Below, in pieces: positions 9,487 to 18,326 of a DNA stretch of 64,000 nt (its first letter is position 1; every line of letters begins with the position of its first letter). The notes under the pieces are model-generated. The model did no database searches. It worked only from the letters and a program-made list of their open reading frames with translations, and was not told where the DNA came from. The DNA lies in the NCBI GenBank assembly GCA_021295965.1, contig JAGWBI010000004.1, positions 1-64,000 of the forward strand, read 5' to 3'. The position numbers and the translations under genes are program-made. Source of the DNA: Dehalococcoidia bacterium. Lineage in GTDB: Bacteria > Chloroflexota > Dehalococcoidia > Lucifugimonadales > UBA3495.

Positions 9487-9654
9487 TGATGCACTTTATT
9501 TCGTAAGGGGGTTCCTACGCCAATTTCGCGTGAATGGAAAACGGAGTATCCGGACAACGTGACATTCGGATTGGAACCTCGGACCTCGGCTGAGCCGGGA
9601 GAGTCTGCGACGAACCGACAATGGGCTGTTACTCCCCAATTTATGTCTTGCCGT

Positions 9655-9683
9655 TTTACCAGCGGCAACGGATGTTGTACACT
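9655..9683 (+). promoter_or_regulatory. Possible promoter of tyrA
   Basis: TTTACC (9655-9660) and TACACT (9678-9683) with 17-bp spacing. If used, transcription starts near 9690, which excludes the ATG at 9675 and leaves the TTG codons at 9699 or 9714 as start. Confidence 0.4.
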
Positions 9684-9713
9684 ACGGGCAACCTTTACTT
9701 GACGGATAGGGTC

Positions 9714-10754
9714 TTGGCGCAAGTTACGATCATCGGCACAGGTCTCATCGGCACATCGCTGGGTTTGGCGTTGCGCGGCTCCACGCTGCGTAACCTGTCC
9801 GTCGTCGGGACCGATGCGGAGTCCTCGGCGCGGACCGGCGCCCAGAAGCGACAGGCTTTCGACCGGGTGGAGTCTCGGCTGGGCAACGCTATTGCCGAAG
9901 CCGACATCATTGTGCTGGCAACCCCAGTGCTGGCGATGCGAGAACTGATGGAGGGTATGGCTCCCTACCTGCCGGAGGGCTGTGTCGTCTCCGACGTGGG
10001 CAGCACCAAGACCCAGGTGTTGCAGTGGGCAGACGAATTGCTGCCAGCATCCGTTGACTTTGTGGGTGGGCATCCGATGGCCGGACGGGAAACCCCCGGA
10101 CCGGAGAATGCCGACGGTCAACTGTTCGCCGGCAAGCCTTACTGCGTAATTCCCAGCCCCAGGGCGAGCCAACGGGCGGTGGGGGAGATTTCTACCCTTG
10201 CGGAAGCTGTGGGAGGGGTACCTTATTTCATCAGCGTTGACGAACACGATAGCTTCGTCGCGGCGGTAAGCCACCTGCCTTTCGTCCTGTCCACGGCCCT
10301 GGTCGGATGCACCAGCAAGTCAGCCAACTGGACCGATATCGGCCAATTGGCGTCGTCCGGCTACCGCGACATAACCCGGCTGGCTTCCGGCGATCCCACC
10401 ATGCACCGGGATATTTGCATCAGCAACGCCCAACCAATCGTAGCCTGGATCGACGCGTTTATACGGGAACTCTACGAATACCGCAAACTGCTGGACACCG
10501 ACGGCGTTCCCCCTGATACCGATGCCGTCGGTGAGATGTTTGAGGACGCCCGTCTGGCGCGTAACAAGTGGCTGGCCGGTGAGGTGAACTCGAAGGCGCG
10601 CGAACTGGAGAACACGCCGGAATACCCGACATTCAGCCAATCGGTGGGGCAAATGTTCCTGGGAGGTTGGGCCGACCGCGCCCGCCGTATGATGACGGGC
10701 GCCCCGCCTAATGATCGAGGCGGGAACGATGGCAACCAACGGGGCGGTCGCTGA
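9714..10754 (+). CDS. tyrA: Prephenate dehydrogenase (TyrA family)
   Basis: The product (346 residues from this start) oxidises and decarboxylates prephenate to 4-hydroxyphenylpyruvate in tyrosine synthesis, or acts on arogenate. The N-terminus is an NAD(P)-binding Rossmann fold, VTIIGTGLIGTSLGLAL, followed by SDVGSTK and the substrate region GGHPMAGRE, both conserved in TyrA. TTG 9714 is chosen because a GGATAGG purine tract precedes it and the fold starts at once; TTG 9699 and ATG 9675 are alternatives. It is followed by aroA after 29 bases, a typical aromatic amino acid pair. Confidence 0.88.
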   Translation: MAQVTIIGTGLIGTSLGLALRGSTLRNLSVVGTDAESSARTGAQKRQAFDRVESRLGNAIAEADIIVLATPVLAMRELMEGMAPYLPEGCVVSDVGSTKTQVLQWADELLPASVDFVGGHPMAGRETPGPENADGQLFAGKPYCVIPSPRASQRAVGEISTLAEAVGGVPYFISVDEHDSFVAAVSHLPFVLSTALVGCTSKSANWTDIGQLASSGYRDITRLASGDPTMHRDICISNAQPIVAWIDAFIRELYEYRKLLDTDGVPPDTDAVGEMFEDARLARNKWLAGEVNSKARELENTPEYPTFSQSVGQMFLGGWADRARRMMTGAPPNDRGGNDGNQRGGR

Positions 10755-10783
10755 TTCGGTTGGGGCGGATTGGGAGGAACCAA

Positions 10784-12091
10784 ATGGAGCTAACTGTCCG
10801 CAGCCCCGAACGTCTGGCCGGCTCTCTGGCCGTTCCTGGGGACAAATCGGTTTCTCATCGTTCCTTGATCCTCAACGCCATCGCTCGGGGCGAGGCCACC
10901 GTTACGGGGCTTTCCGACGGCGCTGATGTGCGTTCCACAGCGGCTTGTCTCCGGGCTATGGGTGTGACCATAGATCCGTTGGATGAACCCGGCAGTTTTC
11001 GGGTGGCCGGACCGGGGGCAAACCTGGCCGAGCCCGTCGATATGCTAGATGCGGGCAACAGCGGCACCTCCATGCGGTTGCTTTCCGGCCTGTTGGCCGG
11101 TCAGGACTTCCTCTCCGTGCTCACGGGTGATGGTTCATTGCGGTCCCGGCCCATGGGTCGGATTGTTCAACCCCTGCAGCAGATGGGCGCATCCATCATG
11201 GGCCGCAGCGGAAATACCCTGGCGCCACTGGCCATACGGGGCGGCAACCTCCGATCCATCGAGTACGACATGCCCGTCGCCAGCGCCCAGGTCAAATCCT
11301 GCCTGATGTTAGCCGGCCTTACCGCCGCCGGCCCGACGGTTTTGCATCAGCCGGCGTTGTCACGTGACCACACCGAACGCATGATGACCGCCATGGGCGC
11401 CCGAGTAGAAACCGACGGCCTGGCGCTCACCCTCCATCCGACGCAATTGGATGCCGTGGATGTCGCCGTTCCGGGTGACATTTCGTCGGCAGCGTTTTGG
11501 ATGGTGGCCGGCCTGATCCATCCCAACGCCCGGGTAACCATCACCGGCGTTGGCCTGAATCCCAGCCGGGCCGGGATCATCGACGCCTTGCAGATGATGG
11601 GCGCCGGTGGCTCGCTGCGCCTTGAAAACGAGCGTGTCGAGGGTGGAGAACCGGTGGCGGACGTCGTGGCGTCCTCCGGCGGCCTCAAGGGGATCGACCT
11701 GGGCGGAGACATTATCCCCATCATGATTGACGAGCTTCCCGTGCTGGCGGTGGCTGCCTGCTTCGCTGAAGGCGATACCGTGATCCGAGATGCCGCCGAG
11801 CTTCGCGTCAAGGAGTCCGACCGCATCGCCACCACCGTATCGGAGCTGACCCGCCTGGGTGGCGCTCTGGAGCCTCGAGAGGACGGCATGGTGATTCACG
11901 GCGTCGGGAAACTGTCCGGGGCAGAGGTAGAGAGCCACGGCGACCACCGGCTGGCGATGTCCATGGCCGTGGCCGGCTTGGCTGCTTCCGGCAGTACGGT
12001 GATCAGCGGCGCTGAGGATGCGTCGGTGTCCTATCCCACCTTCTGGGAGCATTTGGCCGCCATCGGTGGCGAGATTGGCGAAGGTAGCTGA
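10784..12091 (+). CDS. aroA: 3-phosphoshikimate 1-carboxyvinyltransferase (EPSP synthase)
   Basis: The 435-residue enzyme joins shikimate 3-phosphate and phosphoenolpyruvate in the shikimate pathway. Diagnostic motifs are GDKSVSHRSLILNA near the N-terminus, LDAGNSGTSMRLLSGLLAG, VASAQVKSCLMLAGL, and the C-terminal RVKESDRIATT with HGDHRLAMSMAVAGL. GGGAGG at 10772-10777, six bases before ATG 10784, fixes the start. It follows tyrA and precedes gmk with very short gaps, so these genes are probably one transcript. Confidence 0.96.
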   Translation: MELTVRSPERLAGSLAVPGDKSVSHRSLILNAIARGEATVTGLSDGADVRSTAACLRAMGVTIDPLDEPGSFRVAGPGANLAEPVDMLDAGNSGTSMRLLSGLLAGQDFLSVLTGDGSLRSRPMGRIVQPLQQMGASIMGRSGNTLAPLAIRGGNLRSIEYDMPVASAQVKSCLMLAGLTAAGPTVLHQPALSRDHTERMMTAMGARVETDGLALTLHPTQLDAVDVAVPGDISSAAFWMVAGLIHPNARVTITGVGLNPSRAGIIDALQMMGAGGSLRLENERVEGGEPVADVVASSGGLKGIDLGGDIIPIMIDELPVLAVAACFAEGDTVIRDAAELRVKESDRIATTVSELTRLGGALEPREDGMVIHGVGKLSGAEVESHGDHRLAMSMAVAGLAASGSTVISGAEDASVSYPTFWEHLAAIGGEIGEGS

Positions 12092-12100
12092 TCGCTAACG

Positions 12101-12730
12101 ATGTCGGTGAATACCGAGTTGCCGCAGGCCAGCCCGGCGCCCCCTTTGTTGGTAGTCGTATCCGGCCCTTCAGCATCAGGCAAGGGTTCTGTGATGGCCG
12201 GGCTGCGGGAACTGGACCGCCCGTGGCATTTCGCGGTCACGGCAACCACGCGTCCCATGCGGGCTGGCGAGGAAGACGGCAAAGACTACATATTCGTGGA
12301 CTTGGAAACTTTCCTGCGGATGAGGGAACGGGATGAGCTACTCGAATCCGCCCAGGTTTATGACCGTTGGTACGGCGTCCCGCGGCAACAGGTGCGCGAT
12401 CCCCTGATCGCCGGCAAGGATGTTATCCTTGAGATAGACGTGCAGGGTGCGGCTACCATACGTCAAATAGCGCCGGAGGCGCTGACCATTTTCGTGATGC
12501 CCGGCAGCGTGGACGAACTTCGCAGGCGACTTATGGGTCGGGGAACCGAAGACGAAAACGAAATGCGGCGCCGCTTGGAAGAAGCATCCGTCGAATTGTC
12601 TCGAATCGGCGAATTCGATTACCGAGTGGTCAACAGGGACGGAGAGTTGGAAGCCGCCGTTCGAGAAGTTGACGCTATCATCGCCGCAGAAAAGTGCCGA
12701 GTTGAACCGAGACTAGTGCAGTTTCTCTGA
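12101..12730 (+). CDS. gmk: Guanylate kinase
   Basis: This 209-residue enzyme phosphorylates GMP to GDP. The P-loop VVSGPSASGKGSVM is near the N-terminus, and TATTRPMRAGEEDGKDYIF forms the GMP-binding region, followed by LIAGKDVILEIDVQGAATIR. The length is normal for bacterial Gmk. It begins 10 bases after aroA and is followed 42 bases later by lipA, all on one strand. No strong ribosome binding site is visible, so coupling to aroA translation is possible. Confidence 0.95.
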   Translation: MSVNTELPQASPAPPLLVVVSGPSASGKGSVMAGLRELDRPWHFAVTATTRPMRAGEEDGKDYIFVDLETFLRMRERDELLESAQVYDRWYGVPRQQVRDPLIAGKDVILEIDVQGAATIRQIAPEALTIFVMPGSVDELRRRLMGRGTEDENEMRRRLEEASVELSRIGEFDYRVVNRDGELEAAVREVDAIIAAEKCRVEPRLVQFL

Positions 12731-12772
12731 TTCCCATTGGGAACTCTGAAAGGCGGCATTTCAGGAGCCAAT

Positions 12773-13663
12773 ATGACCACCACCGAAGCCCCATTGCGTC
12801 CTCGTCTGCCGGACTGGTTGAAAGTCCGTATGCCGGGCGGTCCTCGGTACATAGAGCTGAAACAACTGATGCGGGACAGCCAGTTGCACACCGTTTGCGA
12901 GGAAGCCCATTGTCCCAACATCGGAGAATGTTGGGAGCGTTCGGCGGCCACGTTCATGATCCTGGGGGACATCTGCACCCGCGCCTGCGCCTACTGCGCG
13001 GTGACCACGGGGCGCCCCGGCACGCTGGACCTGGGGGAACCGTTTCGCCTGGCGTCCACCGTCAAGCGCATGGACCTGAAATATTGCGTCATCACGTCGG
13101 TCAACCGCGATGACCTTCCCGACGGAGGAGCCGGTATCTTTGCCGCGTGCATAAAGCAGGTCCGGGCGGCTGTTGGCGGTTGCCGGGTGGAGGTGCTGAT
13201 CCCCGACTTTGACGGCAATTGGGATGCGCTGGCCAAAGTGGTTGCTGCCCAACCCCAGGTGCTCAACCACAACATTGAATCCGTGGAACGCGTGTTCCGG
13301 CGAGTCCGCCCCAAGGGCGATTATCGTCAGTCCCTGGAATTATTGCGCCGGGTCAAGGAATTGGATCCTGATATGCCCACCAAGTCGGGTATCATCGTGG
13401 GGATGGGCGAGACCGTTGACGAGGTACGCCAGACCATGGCCGACCTGCGCGCGGTGGGTTGCGACCTGCTGACTATCGGTCAGTACCTGCGTCCGTCGAT
13501 CAAGCACATCCGCATCGACCGTTTCTACACGCCCGCCGAATTCGACGAATTGCGCCAAGCCGGCGAGGACATGGGCTTCAAACACGTCGCTTCCGGACCG
13601 TTGGTGCGCTCCTCCTATCACGCTGACGAGCAGCATGATGCGGCGGGACCCCAAACTGGTTGA
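12773..13663 (+). CDS. lipA: Lipoyl synthase
   Basis: This 296-residue radical-SAM enzyme inserts two sulfur atoms into octanoyl groups on lipoyl-dependent proteins. The auxiliary cluster motif C-x4-C-x5-C is seen as CEEAHCPNIGEC and the radical-SAM CxxxCxxC as CTRACAYC; the C-terminal Arg-Ser-Ser-Tyr (VRSSYHADE) that ligates the auxiliary cluster is present. ATG 12773 is preceded by AGGAGC. The rest of lipoate metabolism (lipB, dehydrogenase complexes) is not in the window. Confidence 0.96.
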   Translation: MTTTEAPLRPRLPDWLKVRMPGGPRYIELKQLMRDSQLHTVCEEAHCPNIGECWERSAATFMILGDICTRACAYCAVTTGRPGTLDLGEPFRLASTVKRMDLKYCVITSVNRDDLPDGGAGIFAACIKQVRAAVGGCRVEVLIPDFDGNWDALAKVVAAQPQVLNHNIESVERVFRRVRPKGDYRQSLELLRRVKELDPDMPTKSGIIVGMGETVDEVRQTMADLRAVGCDLLTIGQYLRPSIKHIRIDRFYTPAEFDELRQAGEDMGFKHVASGPLVRSSYHADEQHDAAGPQTG

Positions 13664-13746
13664 GATCCTTGGGGTCGGGAGGTTCCTGTGGGTTCCAGCG
13701 ACTCTGGTTCAGGCGAATATCGCACATTACGTTTGGAGGAATTCGT

Positions 13747-14877
13747 ATGGACATCATAGACGCAGTACGGTTGGCCCAAGAGAACATAAAGCGGGGCAGG
13801 ATCCGCAATGAGGCGGCGGTGTCTCAGGCTGTGGTCATGCCTATTTTGCAGGGCTTGGGCTGGCCTGTTTTCGACGCAAGTGTGGTTGCCCCGCAATTCA
13901 GCATCGATATCCCTGGTAAGACCCACCCTCGTAGGGAAGATCACGCCTTGCTGAACCAAAACGGAAGGCCGCTGGCTTTCATCGAAGCGAAAGGTTTGGG
14001 AAAATCATCAGATGCTGAACCCCAATTGTTTGAGTATTGCTATCATGCTAACGTGGAATTCGCCGTACTTACTGATGGTACAAAATGGCATTTCGTCCTC
14101 CCGTGGAAAAGGATAGACCATCATGAGAGTTGGGACCTGAACAGAACTTTCGAAGATCGCAAAGCACATATGCTGGACATTTTGGAAAGGAGCGTCGACG
14201 ATTGTTGCGCTCAGTTACAGCGTTATCTGTCAATGGAGAATGTCCTGCAAGGAGATAATATCAGACATGCGCTGGCCGATATCGAGGATAGTAGTAGCCG
14301 CGTGCAAACGGTCCGTGATGTATTGCCAGTTGCGTTGCAAACATTGTTTGGCGATCCTGATGGCTCTTTGGTGACCGCTTTGATTGAAAAAGTAACGGAA
14401 CTCTACGGATTTGAGCCTGATCCGGATGCATGTGCCAATTTCTTGGCTGAACGAAATGCTGACACCCTCGGCTCGCCTGTAAACGCGGAGCGCCTTGACC
14501 AGCGGGAATTACCGACATCGCCCACGGCTTTGGATTTTGTTGGGTTTGCCTTGCGCGGTGAAACCCGAGAATGCGCTTCGGCCGTGGACGTCATGGTACA
14601 GTTGTTGAAACGTTTCTCGAGTGATGACCCAACCTTCCTCGAACGATTAGAAACGCGAAACCCCTCCAACTCCCGCGCTGTCCGTTTCGTAGCGAAAGAA
14701 AAGCGACAGTTGTACACTACTAACCCAAGCAAGGGGGAGGTCGCTTCCCACGAAGTAGTTCCTGGATGGTACGTCAGCACACATAGGGGGCCGGCTTCGA
14801 TAAAGCGCGTAGTGGAAGTGGCTTGTGAAGTGGCCGGATTCCGGTTCGGCAGCGACGTGGTGATCAATCTTCAATAG
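13747..14877 (+). CDS. Orphan HSDR_N-like PD-(D/E)xK nuclease domain protein
   Basis: The 376-residue protein has an N-terminal region like the type I restriction R-subunit nuclease domain (HSDR_N). After NEAAVSQAVVMPILQGLGW come D65 in RREDHALL and the E80-x-K82 pair in LAFIEAK, the usual PD-(D/E)xK metal site. There is no helicase domain, and no modification or specificity gene nearby. The C-terminal half contains a compact ending (PGWYVSTHRGPASIKRVVEVA) that I do not recognise. GGAGGA upstream of ATG 13747 sets the start. The gene looks AT-richer than its neighbours, suggesting horizontal transfer. Similar stand-alone proteins are common and of unknown role; nuclease activity is inferred. 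Confidence 0.7.
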   Translation: MDIIDAVRLAQENIKRGRIRNEAAVSQAVVMPILQGLGWPVFDASVVAPQFSIDIPGKTHPRREDHALLNQNGRPLAFIEAKGLGKSSDAEPQLFEYCYHANVEFAVLTDGTKWHFVLPWKRIDHHESWDLNRTFEDRKAHMLDILERSVDDCCAQLQRYLSMENVLQGDNIRHALADIEDSSSRVQTVRDVLPVALQTLFGDPDGSLVTALIEKVTELYGFEPDPDACANFLAERNADTLGSPVNAERLDQRELPTSPTALDFVGFALRGETRECASAVDVMVQLLKRFSSDDPTFLERLETRNPSNSRAVRFVAKEKRQLYTTNPSKGEVASHEVVPGWYVSTHRGPASIKRVVEVACEVAGFRFGSDVVINLQ

Positions 14878-15107
14878 TCGGTCTCAATCTGGGCGGGTAT
14901 CTTTGCGAGCTTTGGCAGCGCGACAATCTTGGGGCACGCGGTTCCACCGCTGGTTTTGCTAAAGCGCATACATTTTGCGAACCCAGATTTCATCGCGTTC
15001 CCGTGATGTCACATATGCGCTTCCCCGTTGCTGAACCGTCTTCGCAACCCGCCCCGATTGATAACTTAATCCGGTCGACTTTCCCTCATTAGTTGGTCGA
15101 TCTGCCC

Positions 15108-15136
15108 TTGCCACCCTGCCGCCCATACGCTAACCT
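15108..15136 (+). promoter_or_regulatory. Possible promoter of oppD-oppF
   Basis: TTGCCA (15108-15113) and TAACCT (15131-15136) with 17-bp spacing, about 32 bases before the TTG start of oppD. The -10 is weak. The rest of the gap 14878-15107 shows nothing I recognise. Confidence 0.35.
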
Positions 15137-15168
15137 TGTCGCCGCAAAAACGGGGAGGAGATGGCATT

Positions 15169-16164
15169 TTGACTACCACCGCCGCTACAAGTCCCATATT
15201 GGAGGTAAAAGACCTCCAGACTTACTTTTTTACGCGCACCGGAACCGTCAAGGCCGTGGACGGGGTGAGCTTCGAGCTTTATCCCGGTGAGACGCTTGGG
15301 GTCGTGGGTGAATCCGGCTCGGGCAAGAGCATGACGGCGTTGTCCATCATGGGTTTGGTGCCGGGACCGGCGGGCAGGACTGTGGGCGGACAAATCCTGT
15401 ACAAAGGCGAAGACCTGTTGGAGAAGTCTGCGGCCGAAATGCGAGCGATACGCGGCAAGGAAATCTGCATGATCCTGCAGGATCCGATGACTTCGTTGAA
15501 TCCCGTGTACACCGTCGGCAATCAGGTAATTGAGACGCTGAGACAGAGCGACGAAAGCCGCAGTTCCAGCTTGCGCGCTCGCGCGATTGAGTTGCTGGAA
15601 AAGGTGAAAATTCCGGCGGCCGATTCGCGCTTCGCCAACTTCCCTCACCAGATGTCCGGCGGGATGCGCCAGCGGGTCGTGGGAGCCATCGCGGTAGCCG
15701 GGTCGCCAAATGTGTTGATCGCCGACGAGGCCACCACCTCACTGGACGCCACCATCCAATATCAGTATTTGGCCTTGCTCAAAGAGCTGCAGGACGAAAC
15801 GGGCATGGCCATCATCTTCATTACCCACGACTTTGGCATCGTCGCCAAGATGTGCGACCGGGTGGCGGTCATGTACGCCGGACGCCTGGCCGAGATCGCT
15901 GATGTGCGGGATCTGTTCAACAATCCGCAACACCCCTACACCGAAGCCCTCATGCGCTCGGTGCCCAACGTAGATGAGGACGTGGATTTTCTGTACTCCA
16001 TAGAGGGGCAACCACCGGCTTTGGACGATTTGCCGCCTGGCTGCACATTCGCGGATCGCTGCCCCTATGTCTTCGAGCGGTGCCTGGAGGAGTTTCCAGC
16101 TATCGTTGAAGTGGGAGAAAGGCACATGGCGACCTGTTGGCGCTTGACTGAGGAGGCCCGCTGA
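15169..16164 (+). CDS. oppD: Oligopeptide/dipeptide ABC transporter ATPase (OppD-like)
   Basis: The 331-residue ATPase powers peptide or nickel-type uptake on the cytoplasmic face. Walker A is GESGSGKS, the signature [14 protein letters not shown], and the Walker B segment ends in DEATTSLD. The C-terminal oligo_HPY domain is present, with [10 protein letters not shown] and a cysteine cluster ([12 protein letters not shown]...ERC) that in family members binds an iron-sulfur centre. TTG 15169 is taken as start because GGGGAGGAG precedes it and the upstream frame has no Met. Its stop overlaps the oppF start. No permease or binding protein lies in the window. Confidence 0.9.
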   Translation: MTTTAATSPILEVKDLQTYFFTRTGTVKAVDGVSFELYPGETLGVVGESGSGKSMTALSIMGLVPGPAGRTVGGQILYKGEDLLEKSAAEMRAIRGKEICMILQDPMTSLNPVYTVGNQVIETLRQSDESRSSSLRARAIELLEKVKIPAADSRFANFPHQMSGGMRQRVVGAIAVAGSPNVLIADEATTSLDATIQYQYLALLKELQDETGMAIIFITHDFGIVAKMCDRVAVMYAGRLAEIADVRDLFNNPQHPYTEALMRSVPNVDEDVDFLYSIEGQPPALDDLPPGCTFADRCPYVFERCLEEFPAIVEVGERHMATCWRLTEEAR

Positions 16165-17177
16165 TGACCCAGGCAGCAACCCGACCCGACACCGATGCCG
16201 CTGCCAACAACGGCGATGGCATTATTGAGTTGGAGAATATCCGAAAGTATTTCCCCATCACCAAGGGCGTTATCATGCGTCGCGCCATGGGTCAGGTTAA
16301 AGCGGTGGACGGCGTCTCCTTCCGCATTCGGGAGGGCGAGACGTACAGTCTGGTGGGCGAGTCCGGCTGCGGAAAAACCACGACGGCGCGCATGGTGCTG
16401 CAGGTTGAAACCCCGACCGACGGAGTGATGAAGTTCAACGGCAAGGATACCCGGCAGTTCACCAACGCAGATCGCCGGGAATACCGGGCCTCGGTGCAAG
16501 CGGTGTTCCAGGACCCCTGGAGCTCACTGAACCCCAGGATGCGCGTCGGATCCATCATCATGGAACCGCTGCTGACCAACCATCCGATGGGCAAGCACGA
16601 AGCCCAGGAGCAATTAGAGACGCTGTTGCGCGACGTTGGCCTGCGCCAGGCTCAGGGCGATTACTTCCCGCACGAATTCAGTGGCGGACAGCGCCAACGG
16701 ATCGCCATTGCCCGCGCATTGTCCCTGCGCCCCAAACTCATCGTGCTGGATGAACCCGTATCGGCGTTGGACGTGTCCATCCGCGCCCAGATTATGAACC
16801 TTCTCCGGGAGTTGCAGGACCAATATGGCGTCAGCTATCTGCTCATCGCGCACAACCTGGCGACGGTTCGTTATATGAGCCACCAGGTGGGCGTCATGTA
16901 CCTTGGGCGAATGGTGGAGGAAGCGCCAACGCGGGAACTGTTTGCCAACCCCAGTCACCCCTACACCAAGGTACTGATCGCCGCTTCATTGCCCTCGCAT
17001 CCCGACATTGAACGCGAGGAAATGGTGATTTCCGGTGAAGTCCCCTCGCCACTGAACCCTCCCACCGGGTGCCATTTCCACCCGCGTTGCCCCATGGCGA
17101 TGGATCAATGCTCGACAATCGACCCGGAGACTAGGCAATTGTCACCGGTTCACCAGGTAGCCTGCCACTTGTACTGA
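16164..17177 (+). CDS. oppF: Oligopeptide/dipeptide ABC transporter ATPase (OppF-like)
   Basis: This 337-residue ATPase is the usual heterodimer partner of OppD. Walker A is GESGCGKTT, the signature FSGGQRQRIAIARAL, and Walker B IVLDEPVSALD. The oligo_HPY extension has NPSHPYTKVLIAA and the cysteine-containing end (PPTGCHFHPRCPMAMDQC). ATG 16164 overlaps the oppD TGA (ATGA) with AGGAGG seven bases upstream, a clear sign of coupled translation. A terminator follows, so the operon seems to hold only these two genes; the transport substrate is unknown. Confidence 0.9.
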   Translation: MTQAATRPDTDAAANNGDGIIELENIRKYFPITKGVIMRRAMGQVKAVDGVSFRIREGETYSLVGESGCGKTTTARMVLQVETPTDGVMKFNGKDTRQFTNADRREYRASVQAVFQDPWSSLNPRMRVGSIIMEPLLTNHPMGKHEAQEQLETLLRDVGLRQAQGDYFPHEFSGGQRQRIAIARALSLRPKLIVLDEPVSALDVSIRAQIMNLLRELQDQYGVSYLLIAHNLATVRYMSHQVGVMYLGRMVEEAPTRELFANPSHPYTKVLIAASLPSHPDIEREEMVISGEVPSPLNPPTGCHFHPRCPMAMDQCSTIDPETRQLSPVHQVACHLY

Positions 17178-17184
17178 ACAAATA

Positions 17185-17214
17185 GCCCGGCAAGCCGCTT
17201 GCCGGGCGCATTTT
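17185..17214 (+). terminator. Rho-independent terminator after oppF
   Basis: A perfect 10-bp stem (GCCCGGCAAG and CTTGCCGGGC) with a 3-base loop at 17185-17207 is followed by GCATTTT. It lies 8 bases after the oppF stop and closes the two-gene operon. Confidence 0.75.
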
Positions 17215-17235
17215 ACGGACAAAAGCCGGGCCGGT

Positions 17236-17574
17236 TCAGCCGGCGACCGTTCCGGCTGGTCGGCTGGTGCGCTTGCGGCGGCGCAACTCCGCAATCTCTT
17301 CGTCGGTAACGTCGGGGCCGTCAAAATAGTTACCGTGAGTCACTCGGAGCGTATCTACCGAGTCGGCCAGCAACAAGACATACTCCATGCGCAGCGGTAT
17401 GCCGGTTTTGACGAAACGCTCCAGCTCGTCAGCTTGGCTCTCCTCGAGCTCAGTCAACCGACGATAGGCTTCCTTGCGTTGCGAAGGTTCTGTGTACTCC
17501 GTTTCCGGGCGTTTCAAACGACCGCCAGCCGATTCTCCGATGCCCAATCTGCCCAAGTCAAAGGTCGTCAGCAA
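17236..17574 (-). CDS. Hypothetical protein, possibly truncated start
   Basis: The 112-residue frame is not recognised. It is charged and probably helical (RKEAYRRLTELEESQADELERF), followed by MEYVLLLADSVDTLR and a basic tail. The apparent TTG start is doubtful: the same frame stays open for 29 more codons to a TGA at 17664-17662 and reads like protein (ERLRETATAEHRALPAEYR), but offers only CTG or ATT as start. Either a rare start codon is used or the 5' end is damaged. It lies downstream of the MoaD/ThiS-like gene on the same strand and could belong to that operon. Confidence 0.5.
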   Translation of the reverse strand: MLTTFDLGRLGIGESAGGRLKRPETEYTEPSQRKEAYRRLTELEESQADELERFVKTGIPLRMEYVLLLADSVDTLRVTHGNYFDGPDVTDEEIAELRRRKRTSRPAGTVAG

Positions 17575-17707
17575 TAGCGTTTCAAAGAACGACTCCCGGT
17601 ACTCAGCAGGCAGCGCACGGTGTTCTGCCGTCGCGGTTTCCCGCAGCCGTTCCCCAATCGGTCAATCTGCCGCCGGGATGGCCCGGCCCCCGGCGTGGCC
17701 ATCGGCG

Positions 17708-17986
17708 TTAGCCGCCGCCGGCTACAGCCGGCACGATGCTGACTTCGTCTCCTGATTTGATGGCGGTACGCAGCCCCTGGTCGAAACGGATGTCTTCTCC
17801 GTTGACGTAGATGTTGACGAAGTAGCGCAGTTCACCTTCTTCGTCCAGCAAACGCTCTTTGAACCCGGGATAGTCGGTTTCCAGCCGGTCAATCATCTGT
17901 GACAGGTCGGCGACTTCCAGCTCAACTTTGTCGGCTCCGCCGGTCATGCGTCGCAGCGGTGTGGGGATGCGTACCGTAACGCCCAT
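17708..17986 (-). CDS. MoaD/ThiS-family sulfur carrier protein
   Basis: The 92-residue ubiquitin-like protein has the family outline: TVRIPTPLRRMTGG at the start, YVNGEDIRFDQGL in the middle, and GDEVSIVPAVAGGG at the end. The C-terminal Gly-Gly is where sulfur is carried as a thiocarboxylate after adenylation by an E1-like enzyme. GAGGAG precedes the ATG. The neighbours are a NIL-domain protein and a threonine-synthase-like enzyme rather than molybdopterin genes, so the sulfur may serve cysteine or homocysteine synthesis as in mycobacterial CysO-CysM. That role is inference. No MoeB/ThiF partner is in the window. Confidence 0.85.
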   Translation of the reverse strand: MGVTVRIPTPLRRMTGGADKVELEVADLSQMIDRLETDYPGFKERLLDEEGELRYFVNIYVNGEDIRFDQGLRTAIKSGDEVSIVPAVAGGG

Positions 17987-18077
17987 GGGAAACTCCTCTT
18001 CAAGATACTGGATTGTCGCGCTCGGTGCGCAATGGCATGGTTCCGGGAGGCAATATGATTTCGATTGGTGGCGGGTT

Positions 18078-18320
18078 CTAACCTTCGATGACGTCGCCGG
18101 CTATGGGATCGACCCGGACGCCGGTATCACTGACCCATGCCAGCCCTTGCTGGATGTCTTCTTCGGAGCCTTCCAGCTCGAGCACCACCCAACCCACGTC
18201 GGTGCGCACGTCGGCGCGGCGGATGTTGGTTACCACGTCGAAATCGCGGCCCAAGCGGTAGATTATCGGTTCCTTCACCAAGTCTGATGAAAAAGTAAAC
18301 CGCACTCGTTGCTTAGCCAT
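18078..18320 (-). CDS. NIL-domain protein
   Basis: The 80-residue product matches the NIL domain (Pfam PF09383), a ferredoxin-like fold found at the C-terminus of the methionine importer MetN, where it binds methionine, and as a stand-alone protein. Visible features are the starting strand RVRFTFSSDLVKEPIIY, the NIR motif VTNIRRADVRTDVGWVVLELEG, and the late DTGVRVDPI. It sits 6 bases after the threonine-synthase-like gene and 91 bases before the sulfur carrier, all one strand. It may bind a sulfur amino acid and act as a sensor or chaperone of the pathway; this is inferred. Confidence 0.8.
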   Translation of the reverse strand: MAKQRVRFTFSSDLVKEPIIYRLGRDFDVVTNIRRADVRTDVGWVVLELEGSEEDIQQGLAWVSDTGVRVDPIAGDVIEG

Positions 18321-18326
18321 GTTTTC

